55,546 bases of DNA from positions 1 to 55,546 of the forward strand of contig CAJGCZ010000010.1 in NCBI GenBank assembly GCA_904501975.1. The letters run 5' to 3'. Positions within the stretch are counted from its first letter, which is position 1, and each line of letters begins with the position of its first letter. The notes beneath the pieces are model-generated. The model was not told where the DNA came from. It saw only the letters and a program-made list of their open reading frames with translations, and made no database searches. Both the position numbers and the translations under genes were made by a program. This DNA comes from an uncultured Akkermansia sp. Its GTDB lineage: Bacteria; Verrucomicrobiota; Verrucomicrobiia; Verrucomicrobiales; Akkermansiaceae. Positions 24,813-32,473 of this stretch are shown one piece after another.

Positions 24813-25759
24813 TATTCCTCGTTGTTAGCGGTATTGAGCGCCAAACGAGCGGCGCCGATAATGCCGGCCTCATTACTGAACATGGCGGGCAAAATCTTAA
24901 TCTTGGCGTAATGCGGCGGGTAAAGCTGGGCCTTCAGGTATCGGCGCACGGGGCCAAAAAGCACATCCCCCGCCTTGGCCACACCACCACCGATGATGAA
25001 GGCCTCCGGGTTGAGGATGTAATGGCAGTTCATGAGGCAGGTTGCCAGCTTGCGGCCAATGTCATCCCACAGCGCCAGCGCCACGGGGTCCCCGGCCTTG
25101 GCAGCCAGCTCAATCTCCAACGGACCACACTCACTGAGAGCCTTGGGCTGCCCTGCTGCGGCGTAGGCGGCCTGAGCCTCTGCCGTGATTTCACGGTGGC
25201 CGATGTAGTCCTCAATGGCGCCTTGGTTGCCGTAGTAGCCGATGCGGCCACGGTAATCAATACTCATTTGCCCCAGCTCACCGGCGGCACTCAGGTGCCC
25301 ACGCACAAAATGGCCCCCCGCAATCACGCCGGAGCCAATACCCGTGCCCAGTGTCAGGCACACCAAATCATTCATGCCGCGGCCGGCACCCAACTTCCAC
25401 TCCGCATAGGCCATACAGTTGGCATCATTATCCACAGCGGCAGGTAAGCCCGTGGCATCGCTCAGAATATCGCGAATATGGATATCATACCAGCCCGGCA
25501 CATTGGTGAGGGAGTCCACAATACCCGCCTTATGGTCTACAAAGCCCGGCAAGCCCATGCCCACCGCCTTCACGCTCGGGTATTTCTCCATAATGGCGCG
25601 CAGTCGCTTGCCTATCTCCTCCACAATACAATCCGGGGAGGGATAATCCGTGGTCTGCATGGGCTCTGCTTTGTACACAATATCAGTACCCTGCACCACT
25701 GCAAACTTAATGGACGTGCCGCCCATATCTACGCCGATTGATAGCTCTTCCGTTGCCAT
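24812..25759 (-). CDS. ROK-family sugar kinase (glucokinase-like) lacking the zinc site
   Basis: 315 residues. Phosphorylates glucose or an amino sugar with ATP. Phosphate motif GVDMGGTSIKF (9-19), catalytic region AVDNDANCMAYAEW (near 108), second glycine motif LGTGIGSG, and GGGVAKAG near 265. The ROK zinc motif is absent: the usual GEIGH is GELGQ, and CxCGxxGC is replaced by IGYYGNQGA. I start at the ATG at 25759 (MATEELSIGVD), 8 nt after a TAGACT box; the longer frame adds 19 unusual residues. It is coupled to the RNA methyltransferase downstream. Kinase activity is likely because the catalytic Asp is retained; substrate uncertain. Confidence 0.88.
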   Translation of the reverse strand: MATEELSIGVDMGGTSIKFAVVQGTDIVYKAEPMQTTDYPSPDCIVEEIGKRLRAIMEKYPSVKAVGMGLPGFVDHKAGIVDSLTNVPGWYDIHIRDILSDATGLPAAVDNDANCMAYAEWKLGAGRGMNDLVCLTLGTGIGSGVIAGGHFVRGHLSAAGELGQMSIDYRGRIGYYGNQGAIEDYIGHREITAEAQAAYAAAGQPKALSECGPLEIELAAKAGDPVALALWDDIGRKLATCLMNCHYILNPEAFIIGGGVAKAGDVLFGPVRRYLKAQLYPPHYAKIKILPAMFSNEAGIIGAARLALNTANNEE

Positions 25760-25767
25760 ACAAGCAG

Positions 25768-25795
25768 AGTCTAGCATATTTACCGCCATGGTAAA
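25768..25795 (-). promoter_or_regulatory. Candidate promoter of the ROK kinase gene (leaderless type)
   Basis: TTTACC (25790-25795), 16-bp spacer, TAGACT (25768-25773) on the minus strand. The ATG follows after 8 nt. The -35 box is only a partial match. Confidence 0.45.
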
Positions 25796-25820
25796 AGCAA
25801 AAAAACTATAGGCCATGTAA

Positions 25821-26888
25821 TTATTTTGCGCTTACCTTACCCCAAAAGGCCGCGGCATCCACCACGCCGCGCATATCCACATAGCGCGTGCGCAGCAAGC
25901 TGCTATCGCGGTGCCCCGTTTCATATTGCAGTGCCGTGTAATCACGGAAATAGCGCAAGTGGTAACTCGCAAAGGTATGGCGCAGCACATCCGGCTGCCA
26001 TGCGGTAAACCCCGCTTGCTTGCGCAAGGCCCGCCAATGCAAGCCCCATTGCGGCGGGCACACGCGCCCACCCTGTTGGCAACGCTGCAACAGGCACAGC
26101 AGAGGCGGCTGTATGGTTACCAAACGAGCCCCGCCCGTTTTGCTGTGCTGCGGCAAAATACAGATGGTGCAGCCCGCCATATCCACCTGCTCCCAAGTAA
26201 GCCGCGCTACCTCATGCGGGCGTATCCCCGCATACAGCATCATCCCCACTGCCGCTAAGCAACGGCCACCGTCATATTCTGCAGCTGTATGCAGCAACTT
26301 CTCTATCTCGCAAGGCTTCAATACCTCTATGCGTTTTTCCCGCACTCGTGGTGCTTCTACCTTGGCTACCGGGTTCTCACTGCACCACCCGCGCTTCACC
26401 GCCGTGCTGAATACCCCGCTGAGCACTCGCCGCGCCTTCAGACGTTGATTAGGCGTATCAAACGCCGTATCAATATATTCCGCACATTCCTGCACCGTTA
26501 TCGCTCGCACCCGCCGCTTCGCCAGTCCCCTGCACCGCTTCATGAATCGCCGTGTAATGTACCGAAAATCACACAACGTACGCGCCCGCCGCCCTGCCCG
26601 TGCCTCCAACGCCGCCACCACTGCCTTCTCAAACGTCACCGTCTTCTCCTGCCGTTTTAGCTCCTCAGCCCCCAGTGCAATTATCTTTTTGCATCGTTTT
26701 AATGCCCTGAGCGCCGTAGTTTCGGAGGCGCGAACCTCGGCGTAGACAGAAAGGTTTCCATTCTGTCGAAGCCGGGTGCCTCCCGCCTCCAACGCCGCCT
26801 TTGCCACCAGCGCAGCCTCCACTATATTTACCCCGGTCCCCTTTAATATGGACAATGCCACCATCTCTTCTTCGCAATACGTTTTCAT
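25821..26888 (-). CDS. Tyrosine recombinase / site-specific integrase
   Basis: 355 residues. A SAM-like core-binding domain (about 85-180) precedes the catalytic domain with R223 (GIRPHE), K250 (HSKTGG), R303 (LRHTFA), H326 (GHRD) and nucleophile Y336 (RYVDM). The usual His three residues before R303 is Asp300 (DVLRH), a tolerated variant in some members. The N-terminal 85 residues are Ala/Lys-rich and unfamiliar. It cuts and rejoins DNA at specific sites, as in phage integration, chromosome dimer resolution or phase inversion. It sits beside the AT-rich accessory patch at 27-32 kb, so it may be that patch's integrase. Chromosomal XerC/D is less likely from its divergent N-terminus. Confidence 0.85.
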   Translation of the reverse strand: MKTYCEEEMVALSILKGTGVNIVEAALVAKAALEAGGTRLRQNGNLSVYAEVRASETTALRALKRCKKIIALGAEELKRQEKTVTFEKAVVAALEARAGRRARTLCDFRYITRRFMKRCRGLAKRRVRAITVQECAEYIDTAFDTPNQRLKARRVLSGVFSTAVKRGWCSENPVAKVEAPRVREKRIEVLKPCEIEKLLHTAAEYDGGRCLAAVGMMLYAGIRPHEVARLTWEQVDMAGCTICILPQHSKTGGARLVTIQPPLLCLLQRCQQGGRVCPPQWGLHWRALRKQAGFTAWQPDVLRHTFASYHLRYFRDYTALQYETGHRDSSLLRTRYVDMRGVVDAAAFWGKVSAK

Positions 26889-27042
26889 AAACCCGTAGTC
26901 AAGCAGAAAAGAAGCTTGATTTCAAAAGAAATAAACCTTCCGCAAGCTCTTTTCACTCATGACATGGCATAAAAACAACTCGTTTAATTCCAAATGTTTC
27001 GATAGGATAAAATGCGGCTTATGAAAGCGTAGAATAAACAGC

Positions 27043-28302
27043 ATGAGTGAACGTATACTGTTTTTCGGCAATGGGGTAAACCGTGTTGCAGAAAGGAATA
27101 CACCCTATTCTTGGTCCCGTGTTTTGCAAAATTTGCAAAGCAAGCATGTACCATCAGGATTTCAAATGAGCAAAGCGGACAATATATCCTTTGTTTTGCT
27201 CTTACAAAGTGTACTGAATTTTAATCTCATGAGCTTGCGCGGAGAATCCGCACCACTGCAAAATTTTAAAGATGAAATAGCGGTTCTGGAACCAACCTTT
27301 GTTCATCGTTATCTTTGTGACTTGGTAAAAAAGGGAGAATTTAAATCAACCATAACCACCAACTACGATTATGCGTTTGAGCGAGCATTTTCAAAAGATT
27401 TCATCATAGAACAAGACTACACTATAGTGGACGGACATAAAGTTCACCACATTCATGGCTCTGCTAGAAATACAGAATCAGATATCGTCATGAGCATGGA
27501 AACGTATCAAAGACAGTTGCAACGATTCATTGATACACAGCCGGAATGGCTAATTGATTTTTGTGAAAAGGAGGTTCATATTTGTGGCTTTTCTTTTTAT
27601 CCGGAAGAACTTATCGTATGGTATGCATTAGGAGAACGCTTGAAAAAACTGCAGAAGCAACAGCACTTCAAGGAACTTCCCAATCGTTGCTTTGTTTACC
27701 TGTTTTGCACCAACCAAAATTATGAACAGCAAAAGAATCTGGCCCTGCTTTTAAAGAGCTATGCTGCTCACCCCATTTTGATTCCGGTCCCTCAAATCGG
27801 CGAAAAAGAAGATTATCAATCCGCATGGCAACAGCTCTTTGGACGCATGCAAATGATATTCAATAAAATGAGGTTATGCGCAGAAAACAACCATACGTTT
27901 GGCGTAGAAAAGTACGGATTTTTAGAAAGCCGCAATAAGAATGTTTCTGCAGCCTATGTGCCCTCTCATAAGTTTCCGCATCTCTGCAAAATGGCTATTC
28001 CTGACAAAAAAAGAGAAATAATCTCAGCCCATACAGACACTTGGTGTTTCTATATTGAGATTGAAGGCTGTGTCTACTTATGGAGTGTCCCCATACGAGA
28101 TATCATGAATTCTATTTCCGCCATACCACAAACAGCTCATAGAAATTCTAACAACGGATATGATTTCTATTTAGACTATAGTGCAGGCAAACTTTACACC
28201 TGCTCACAACACTCCTATAGTGCAGAACTTTGCGAGGTGTGCCAACTTTCCAAAGAACCGGACTTCTCTTCATTTCAATCTAAAATCTTCACCTTAAACT
28301 AA
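27043..28302 (+). CDS. SIR2-like domain protein, candidate defence effector
   Basis: 419 residues. N-terminal Rossmann-type SIR2-like domain: ILFFGNGVNR (5-14), TTNYDYAFE (105-113, Asn107), HHIHGS (135-140, His138), and HICGFSFYPEE near 180. The Asn and His pair corresponds to the NAD-binding and catalytic residues of SIR2-type NADases in anti-phage systems such as Thoeris ThsA. The C-terminal 200 residues match nothing I know and may sense the trigger. The gene is clearly AT-richer than its neighbours and lies next to a recombinase, both signs of transfer. TAGAAT lies 7 nt before the ATG, with a poor -35. A surface protein gene starts 16 nt after its stop. NAD hydrolysis and abortive infection are inference. 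Confidence 0.7.
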   Translation: MSERILFFGNGVNRVAERNTPYSWSRVLQNLQSKHVPSGFQMSKADNISFVLLLQSVLNFNLMSLRGESAPLQNFKDEIAVLEPTFVHRYLCDLVKKGEFKSTITTNYDYAFERAFSKDFIIEQDYTIVDGHKVHHIHGSARNTESDIVMSMETYQRQLQRFIDTQPEWLIDFCEKEVHICGFSFYPEELIVWYALGERLKKLQKQQHFKELPNRCFVYLFCTNQNYEQQKNLALLLKSYAAHPILIPVPQIGEKEDYQSAWQQLFGRMQMIFNKMRLCAENNHTFGVEKYGFLESRNKNVSAAYVPSHKFPHLCKMAIPDKKREIISAHTDTWCFYIEIEGCVYLWSVPIRDIMNSISAIPQTAHRNSNNGYDFYLDYSAGKLYTCSQHSYSAELCEVCQLSKEPDFSSFQSKIFTLN

Positions 28303-28317
28303 AACTTAAATATCACC

Positions 28318-30861
28318 ATGAAACCGCATCTTGACCTTACTCTCCTGCTCGCCATGATGAGCGCATTCTCCACGCAAGCAGTCGAAATTCTTGATGACTA
28401 TGAACATATAGACCTTTGGACTCCAAGTTATTTGGATAATTATACATCCAATACAGCAGATGATAAGTATTCATTCACCCTCTGGACAAATATAAATATT
28501 ACCCCTAGCTCCAATCCTACATGGACTAGTACTACCCCCTTGATAACAGGAGGAAACCATATCTTCTCTACGGCCGAAGGTTATGCGCCAGTCGCGCTTA
28601 GCTTCAGAGGGGGACAAACTACCGTATTTGAGCAGCCTAGTAACGTAACGTTTGATACACTCAGTAAGATTACCATCTCCAACCAAAGCGGTAAAAATGA
28701 CGGAGGAGCTATTGATTTGGGCACAAGCGGTAAGCTTTGCATCCACAATGTAGACGATGGTATTGATAATCCTTCTGCAGCTGATGTAATATTTTCTTCG
28801 AATTCTTTAAACAAAACGTCCTCAATAGATGTTTATGGTGGCGCAATCTATGCAAACGGAACTGCGACCATCATAGATATTTCCGATAATGGCGATGTTT
28901 CTTTTCTCGAGAATTCTAACTTCTGTACATCCTATGGTAATTCCTCTTCCTATGGAGGTGCTATATACGCGACAGGATCAATCAATATCAAGAACAATGC
29001 AGATGTAATATTCAGTGGGAATCACTCAGATGTTGCCCTCGGTGTCTCTCCTAGCCAAGGCTCCAGCTGCTACTCCTACGGCGGAGCCATCTACTCGACA
29101 AAGGAGCTTAATATCAATAACAACGCAGATGTAAGCTTCAACGCAAATTCCTCCACCCATACACGCGCCACCACATGCCAATCCTACGGCGGAGCTATCT
29201 ACTCGACAGGAGCGATTACTATCAATAACAATGCTAATGTAAGCTTCAGTGGGAATTACGCCGCTCCAATCTCTTCCTACAACTACAGCTACTCACGATC
29301 CTCCTCCTACGGAGGCGCAATCTACTCGACAAGGTCAATTGATATTAATAACAACGCTGATGTAAGTTTCAATAGTAATTACGTTGTCTCCGTTTTCTCC
29401 TCCGCCAATGGTGGAGCAATCTACTCGCTAGGAACACTTAATATTAATAACAATGCAGATGTAACATTCAATAAAAATTACGCTTACTACTCAAAAAGCG
29501 GCACCTCTCTCAACATTGCCAACGGCGGAGCTATCTACTCGTCAGGAACGATTAATATCAATAACAATGCTAATGTAACATTCAGAGGGAATTACGCCAC
29601 ATCTCCCTCCCTCTCCTACTCTCCATACGGTGGCGCGATTTTCTCGACAAGAGAGATTAACATCAATAACAATGCAGATGTAATCTTTAGTAGAAATTAC
29701 GTTGCTTCCGAATCCACCTCCTCCAGCGCCGCTTCACTCGGTGGTGCAATCTACTCTACCGGCTCCATCACGATAGTAGGGAACAGCCATGTAACTTTCG
29801 AGAAAAATTATGAACGCTCCAGCAGCAACCACCGTCTCCGCAGCATTTTGATGAATCCGAATAATGCTAATGATAACTTGGTTCTGGCAGCTCAAACCGG
29901 AGGTCATATTACATTCAATGACTCGGTATATATGAGCTATTATTCTGGTACTACCGTGACTTTTAATCAGGATTATCAGGACGAAAAAGGAGTAATTCAG
30001 AAGGCTTCTGGAGACATCGTTTTCAGTGGCAAATACACAGAAGCGCATTTGAAAGAAGTGAAAGGCTCTACCGGGACTGCTGCTGAAATCACAAATTCAC
30101 GCACAAGTGAGCTGCTGAATACAGTAAACTTGTATGGTGGCACCTTACGCGTAGAAGACAAAGCTGTATTGAACACCCATGCCATTAATGTTGTTGCCGA
30201 TGGAAATGCCACGATGAAAGTATTGGATGCAGAAGTGAATGCATCTTCATACGATGTTACGATTAACAGTACAGGTCAATTAACGTTGGGAGGAACAGAC
30301 GGCAGTGCAAAATTGACGGCAAAAAATATAAACATTAATGCAGGTGCCACCTTGGCTGTAGAGAGGACAGAACCGGTAGATCCATCTTCAGTTATAACAC
30401 TTGCGGCATCAGAAACCGTTTCTATATTCAATGAGAAGTTAGGCGGTGTTGCCAGTGGTAATTTGAACCTTGCAGCAGGTTCCTCTTACAAGGCTGATGG
30501 CGCGCATTTGAGTGTCATTAACGGAACCTTGACATTTAATGGAACAGATGGTGAAAAAATTAATCTGATTCTAACATTGGGAGCAGAATATAATAAAGAT
30601 TCCCAGGTATTGCTCTTTTCCGATGTAAACACCGTTAAGTTTGTGCTTGATAATATCACCGCAAGCAAGACCGGACAGGCTATCACGCTGAATGCCGCTG
30701 ATTACTTCACCGGTGACTGGATTAATGAAGATACAAGCCTTATTTATGATGCCGGAAATATCTATTTAACCGGAGTAAATCGCGTTATTCCCGAGCCCGC
30801 CACAGCAACGCTGAGTCTTTTGGCTCTGGCAGCTCTTGCCGCACGCCGCCGCAGAAAGTAA
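28318..30861 (+). CDS. Pmp-like surface protein with ten GGAI/FxxN repeats and PEP-CTERM-like anchor
   Basis: 847 residues. Signal peptide about 1-21 (MKPHLDLTLLLAMMSAFSTQA). Residues about 130-505 carry ten GGAI motifs, each followed by an FxxN motif (FSGN, FNAN, FNSN and similar), the hallmark of chlamydial polymorphic membrane proteins and of right-handed beta-helix passengers. About 505-820 is a further beta-rich passenger-like region. There is no C-terminal autotransporter barrel; instead the protein ends IPEPATATLSLLALAALA plus an Arg cluster, a PEP-CTERM-like sorting signal recognised by an exosortase. I infer a cell-surface adhesin or matrix protein. The repeat coding sequence is itself repetitive, so copy number may vary. 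It is possibly co-transcribed with the SIR2-like gene. Confidence 0.85.
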   Translation: MKPHLDLTLLLAMMSAFSTQAVEILDDYEHIDLWTPSYLDNYTSNTADDKYSFTLWTNINITPSSNPTWTSTTPLITGGNHIFSTAEGYAPVALSFRGGQTTVFEQPSNVTFDTLSKITISNQSGKNDGGAIDLGTSGKLCIHNVDDGIDNPSAADVIFSSNSLNKTSSIDVYGGAIYANGTATIIDISDNGDVSFLENSNFCTSYGNSSSYGGAIYATGSINIKNNADVIFSGNHSDVALGVSPSQGSSCYSYGGAIYSTKELNINNNADVSFNANSSTHTRATTCQSYGGAIYSTGAITINNNANVSFSGNYAAPISSYNYSYSRSSSYGGAIYSTRSIDINNNADVSFNSNYVVSVFSSANGGAIYSLGTLNINNNADVTFNKNYAYYSKSGTSLNIANGGAIYSSGTININNNANVTFRGNYATSPSLSYSPYGGAIFSTREININNNADVIFSRNYVASESTSSSAASLGGAIYSTGSITIVGNSHVTFEKNYERSSSNHRLRSILMNPNNANDNLVLAAQTGGHITFNDSVYMSYYSGTTVTFNQDYQDEKGVIQKASGDIVFSGKYTEAHLKEVKGSTGTAAEITNSRTSELLNTVNLYGGTLRVEDKAVLNTHAINVVADGNATMKVLDAEVNASSYDVTINSTGQLTLGGTDGSAKLTAKNININAGATLAVERTEPVDPSSVITLAASETVSIFNEKLGGVASGNLNLAAGSSYKADGAHLSVINGTLTFNGTDGEKINLILTLGAEYNKDSQVLLFSDVNTVKFVLDNITASKTGQAITLNAADYFTGDWINEDTSLIYDAGNIYLTGVNRVIPEPATATLSLLALAALAARRRRK

Positions 30862-30883
30862 AAAAAGCTCGAGAAAATATTAA

Positions 30884-30920
30884 CACGAGGCAGCTACCAT
30901 TTATCGGTAGCTGCCTCGTG
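30884..30920. terminator. Strong hairpin between convergent genes
   Basis: A perfect 15-bp stem (30884-30898 with 30906-30920) and a 7-nt loop. A T-rich tract (TTAATATTTT) follows on the minus strand, so it best terminates the AAA_14 gene. On the plus strand there is no T-tract but the stem could still block read-through. Confidence 0.75.
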
Positions 30921-30944
30921 CTGTGTATAACAAGACGGCGGAAA

Positions 30945-32291
30945 TTATTTCAGCACGGATAAATCGATTTTATAATAAGCCGGGGCAGATTCGGTTTCTG
31001 CTAAGAACATCACCATATAGACGGGGGCGTAGACAATGCTACCCACCGTATGCAGGTTATAATTATTGAAAACGATGGCCTGCGAGAAGTGATAGGACTC
31101 GCAATTCAACACTTTATCTAAAGCGCTGTGGGCTTTATAATTTTTCCCGCTTTTGACTTCGATGGGCAACACTTCTCCATTAAGCTCAATCACAAAATCA
31201 AGCTCACCACGCTTTTTGTTATTGTAATAATAGGGAGATAAACCGTGCGCTACCAACTCTTGCGCGATGGCGTTTTCGTAAATGGCTCCGTAGTTAATAT
31301 CGGTCTCCCCCTGTAAAAGACGCAACTGAATTCCCCCGGCGTATTGAGCAGCGAGCAAGCCGACATCGCTCTGAAAAAGTTTGAAGAGGTTGCGAGTTTT
31401 AGACAACAACAAGGGCACCTGAGGTTCTTCAACATTATATATCGGCAACCCTACCCCGGCACGTTGCAACCACAAAAACGAATTTTCATAGCGCGAGAAG
31501 CGTGCTTTTTCGTTTAGATTCTTTAGAATAAACCTTTTATTCTGAGCATTCAATTCGGACGGAATAAGATTAAAAATTTCCTCGATAGCAAACTTGTTGT
31601 TGCGGTCGTACTGGGAGATATCTCTGCGGTAAAGATGCAGGATTTCGAGCTGCGCAGCTCGCACATGTTGCAAATTATTATCACTCAGGTACGCATTAAC
31701 AGCAGCGGGCATGCCGCCTACAATTAAGTATAGGTGGAAGAGCTCCATCATTTTAGCATGCACCACTTCATCTACAGCAGCGTGTTGTAGCCACGCCTCT
31801 TTGAGGGTAGAAATAACGGACTCCTGAACACCGATATTAGTAATAAATTCCTCGAAATCGAGAGGGTACATTTCCTTCACCCCCATATAACCAACAGGCT
31901 CAGAGCGGAGGTCATTTAAATGCACCCCCAAAAGAGACCCGCTCAAGATGTAGCGATATTTCCCATCTTCAACAAGAAATTTAATCGCGGTTACAATTTC
32001 GGGACAAAGTTGTACTTCATCGAAAAATATCAGGGTCTCGCCGGGGATGAACTCTTGATTTGTTAAAGCGGAAATTCTCAATAGAATATCTTTGCTGTCA
32101 CGAGCCCCCCTGATGGCAGCAGAGGCCTCAGGCATCTCAACAAAATTAATTTCAATGAAGCTTTTGTAGCGTTCTCCGTACTTGCGTATAGAATACGTTT
32201 TCCCGGTTTGTCTGGCTCCGGTAATGAGCAAGGCATTGCGAGAAGTTTTATAATAATCTTGCAAGTAATTATCTATTTTTCGCTTAAGCAT
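30945..32291 (-). CDS. AAA_14 / DUF4143 ATPase
   Basis: 448 residues from the ATG at 32291, which has GGGGAG at ideal distance; the longer frame to 32354 is rejected. Walker A GARQTGKT (25-32), Walker B LIFFDEVQ near 90, sensor-like YILSGS near 120. The C-terminal DUF4143 part has RGELDFVIELNGEVLPIEVKSG (about 360-380), a PD-(D/E)xK-like arrangement. This family is widespread in gut anaerobes, often in several copies and in strain-variable regions; its function is not established and may be DNA- or defence-related. It is AT-rich. Its upstream region holds ~33-bp phased repeats that may be an operator. A terminator follows. Confidence 0.88.
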   Translation of the reverse strand: MLKRKIDNYLQDYYKTSRNALLITGARQTGKTYSIRKYGERYKSFIEINFVEMPEASAAIRGARDSKDILLRISALTNQEFIPGETLIFFDEVQLCPEIVTAIKFLVEDGKYRYILSGSLLGVHLNDLRSEPVGYMGVKEMYPLDFEEFITNIGVQESVISTLKEAWLQHAAVDEVVHAKMMELFHLYLIVGGMPAAVNAYLSDNNLQHVRAAQLEILHLYRRDISQYDRNNKFAIEEIFNLIPSELNAQNKRFILKNLNEKARFSRYENSFLWLQRAGVGLPIYNVEEPQVPLLLSKTRNLFKLFQSDVGLLAAQYAGGIQLRLLQGETDINYGAIYENAIAQELVAHGLSPYYYNNKKRGELDFVIELNGEVLPIEVKSGKNYKAHSALDKVLNCESYHFSQAIVFNNYNLHTVGSIVYAPVYMVMFLAETESAPAYYKIDLSVLK

Positions 32292-32336
32292 AAACAGCTC
32301 CCCTTTAACACACTTATTATAAGTGAAGTTTAGCAT

Positions 32337-32450
32337 CATTTTACATTTTTTCAAGAAAAATAAGTGCGAATTTTACACTTTTTCCAATGAAAATGCAGGC
32401 AAATTTGACACTTTTTCCGGTTCAAAGAAGGGTAAATTTGACACTTTTCC
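32337..32450. repeat. Four ~33-bp phased direct repeats upstream of the AAA_14 gene
   Basis: Cores resembling AATTTKACACTTTTTCC begin at 32369, 32402 and 32435 (exactly 33 bp apart); a more diverged copy begins near 32337. The 33-bp phase puts them on about the same DNA face every three turns. The minus-strand reading frame decodes them as KVSNLPxFxxE, in frame with but separated by a stop from the ATPase gene. They may be an operator or iterons. They lie directly upstream of the Shine-Dalgarno of the AAA_14 gene. Confidence 0.75.
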
Positions 32451-32473
32451 CGAAATCGGGGCAATTGGGATGC

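Noticed and set aside
25821..26888. Recombinase as integrase of the 1-11.5 kb defence island
   Set aside because: It lies 14 kb from the island border, with core-type genes between; a link to the AT-rich patch at 27-32 kb is more plausible, but also unproven.
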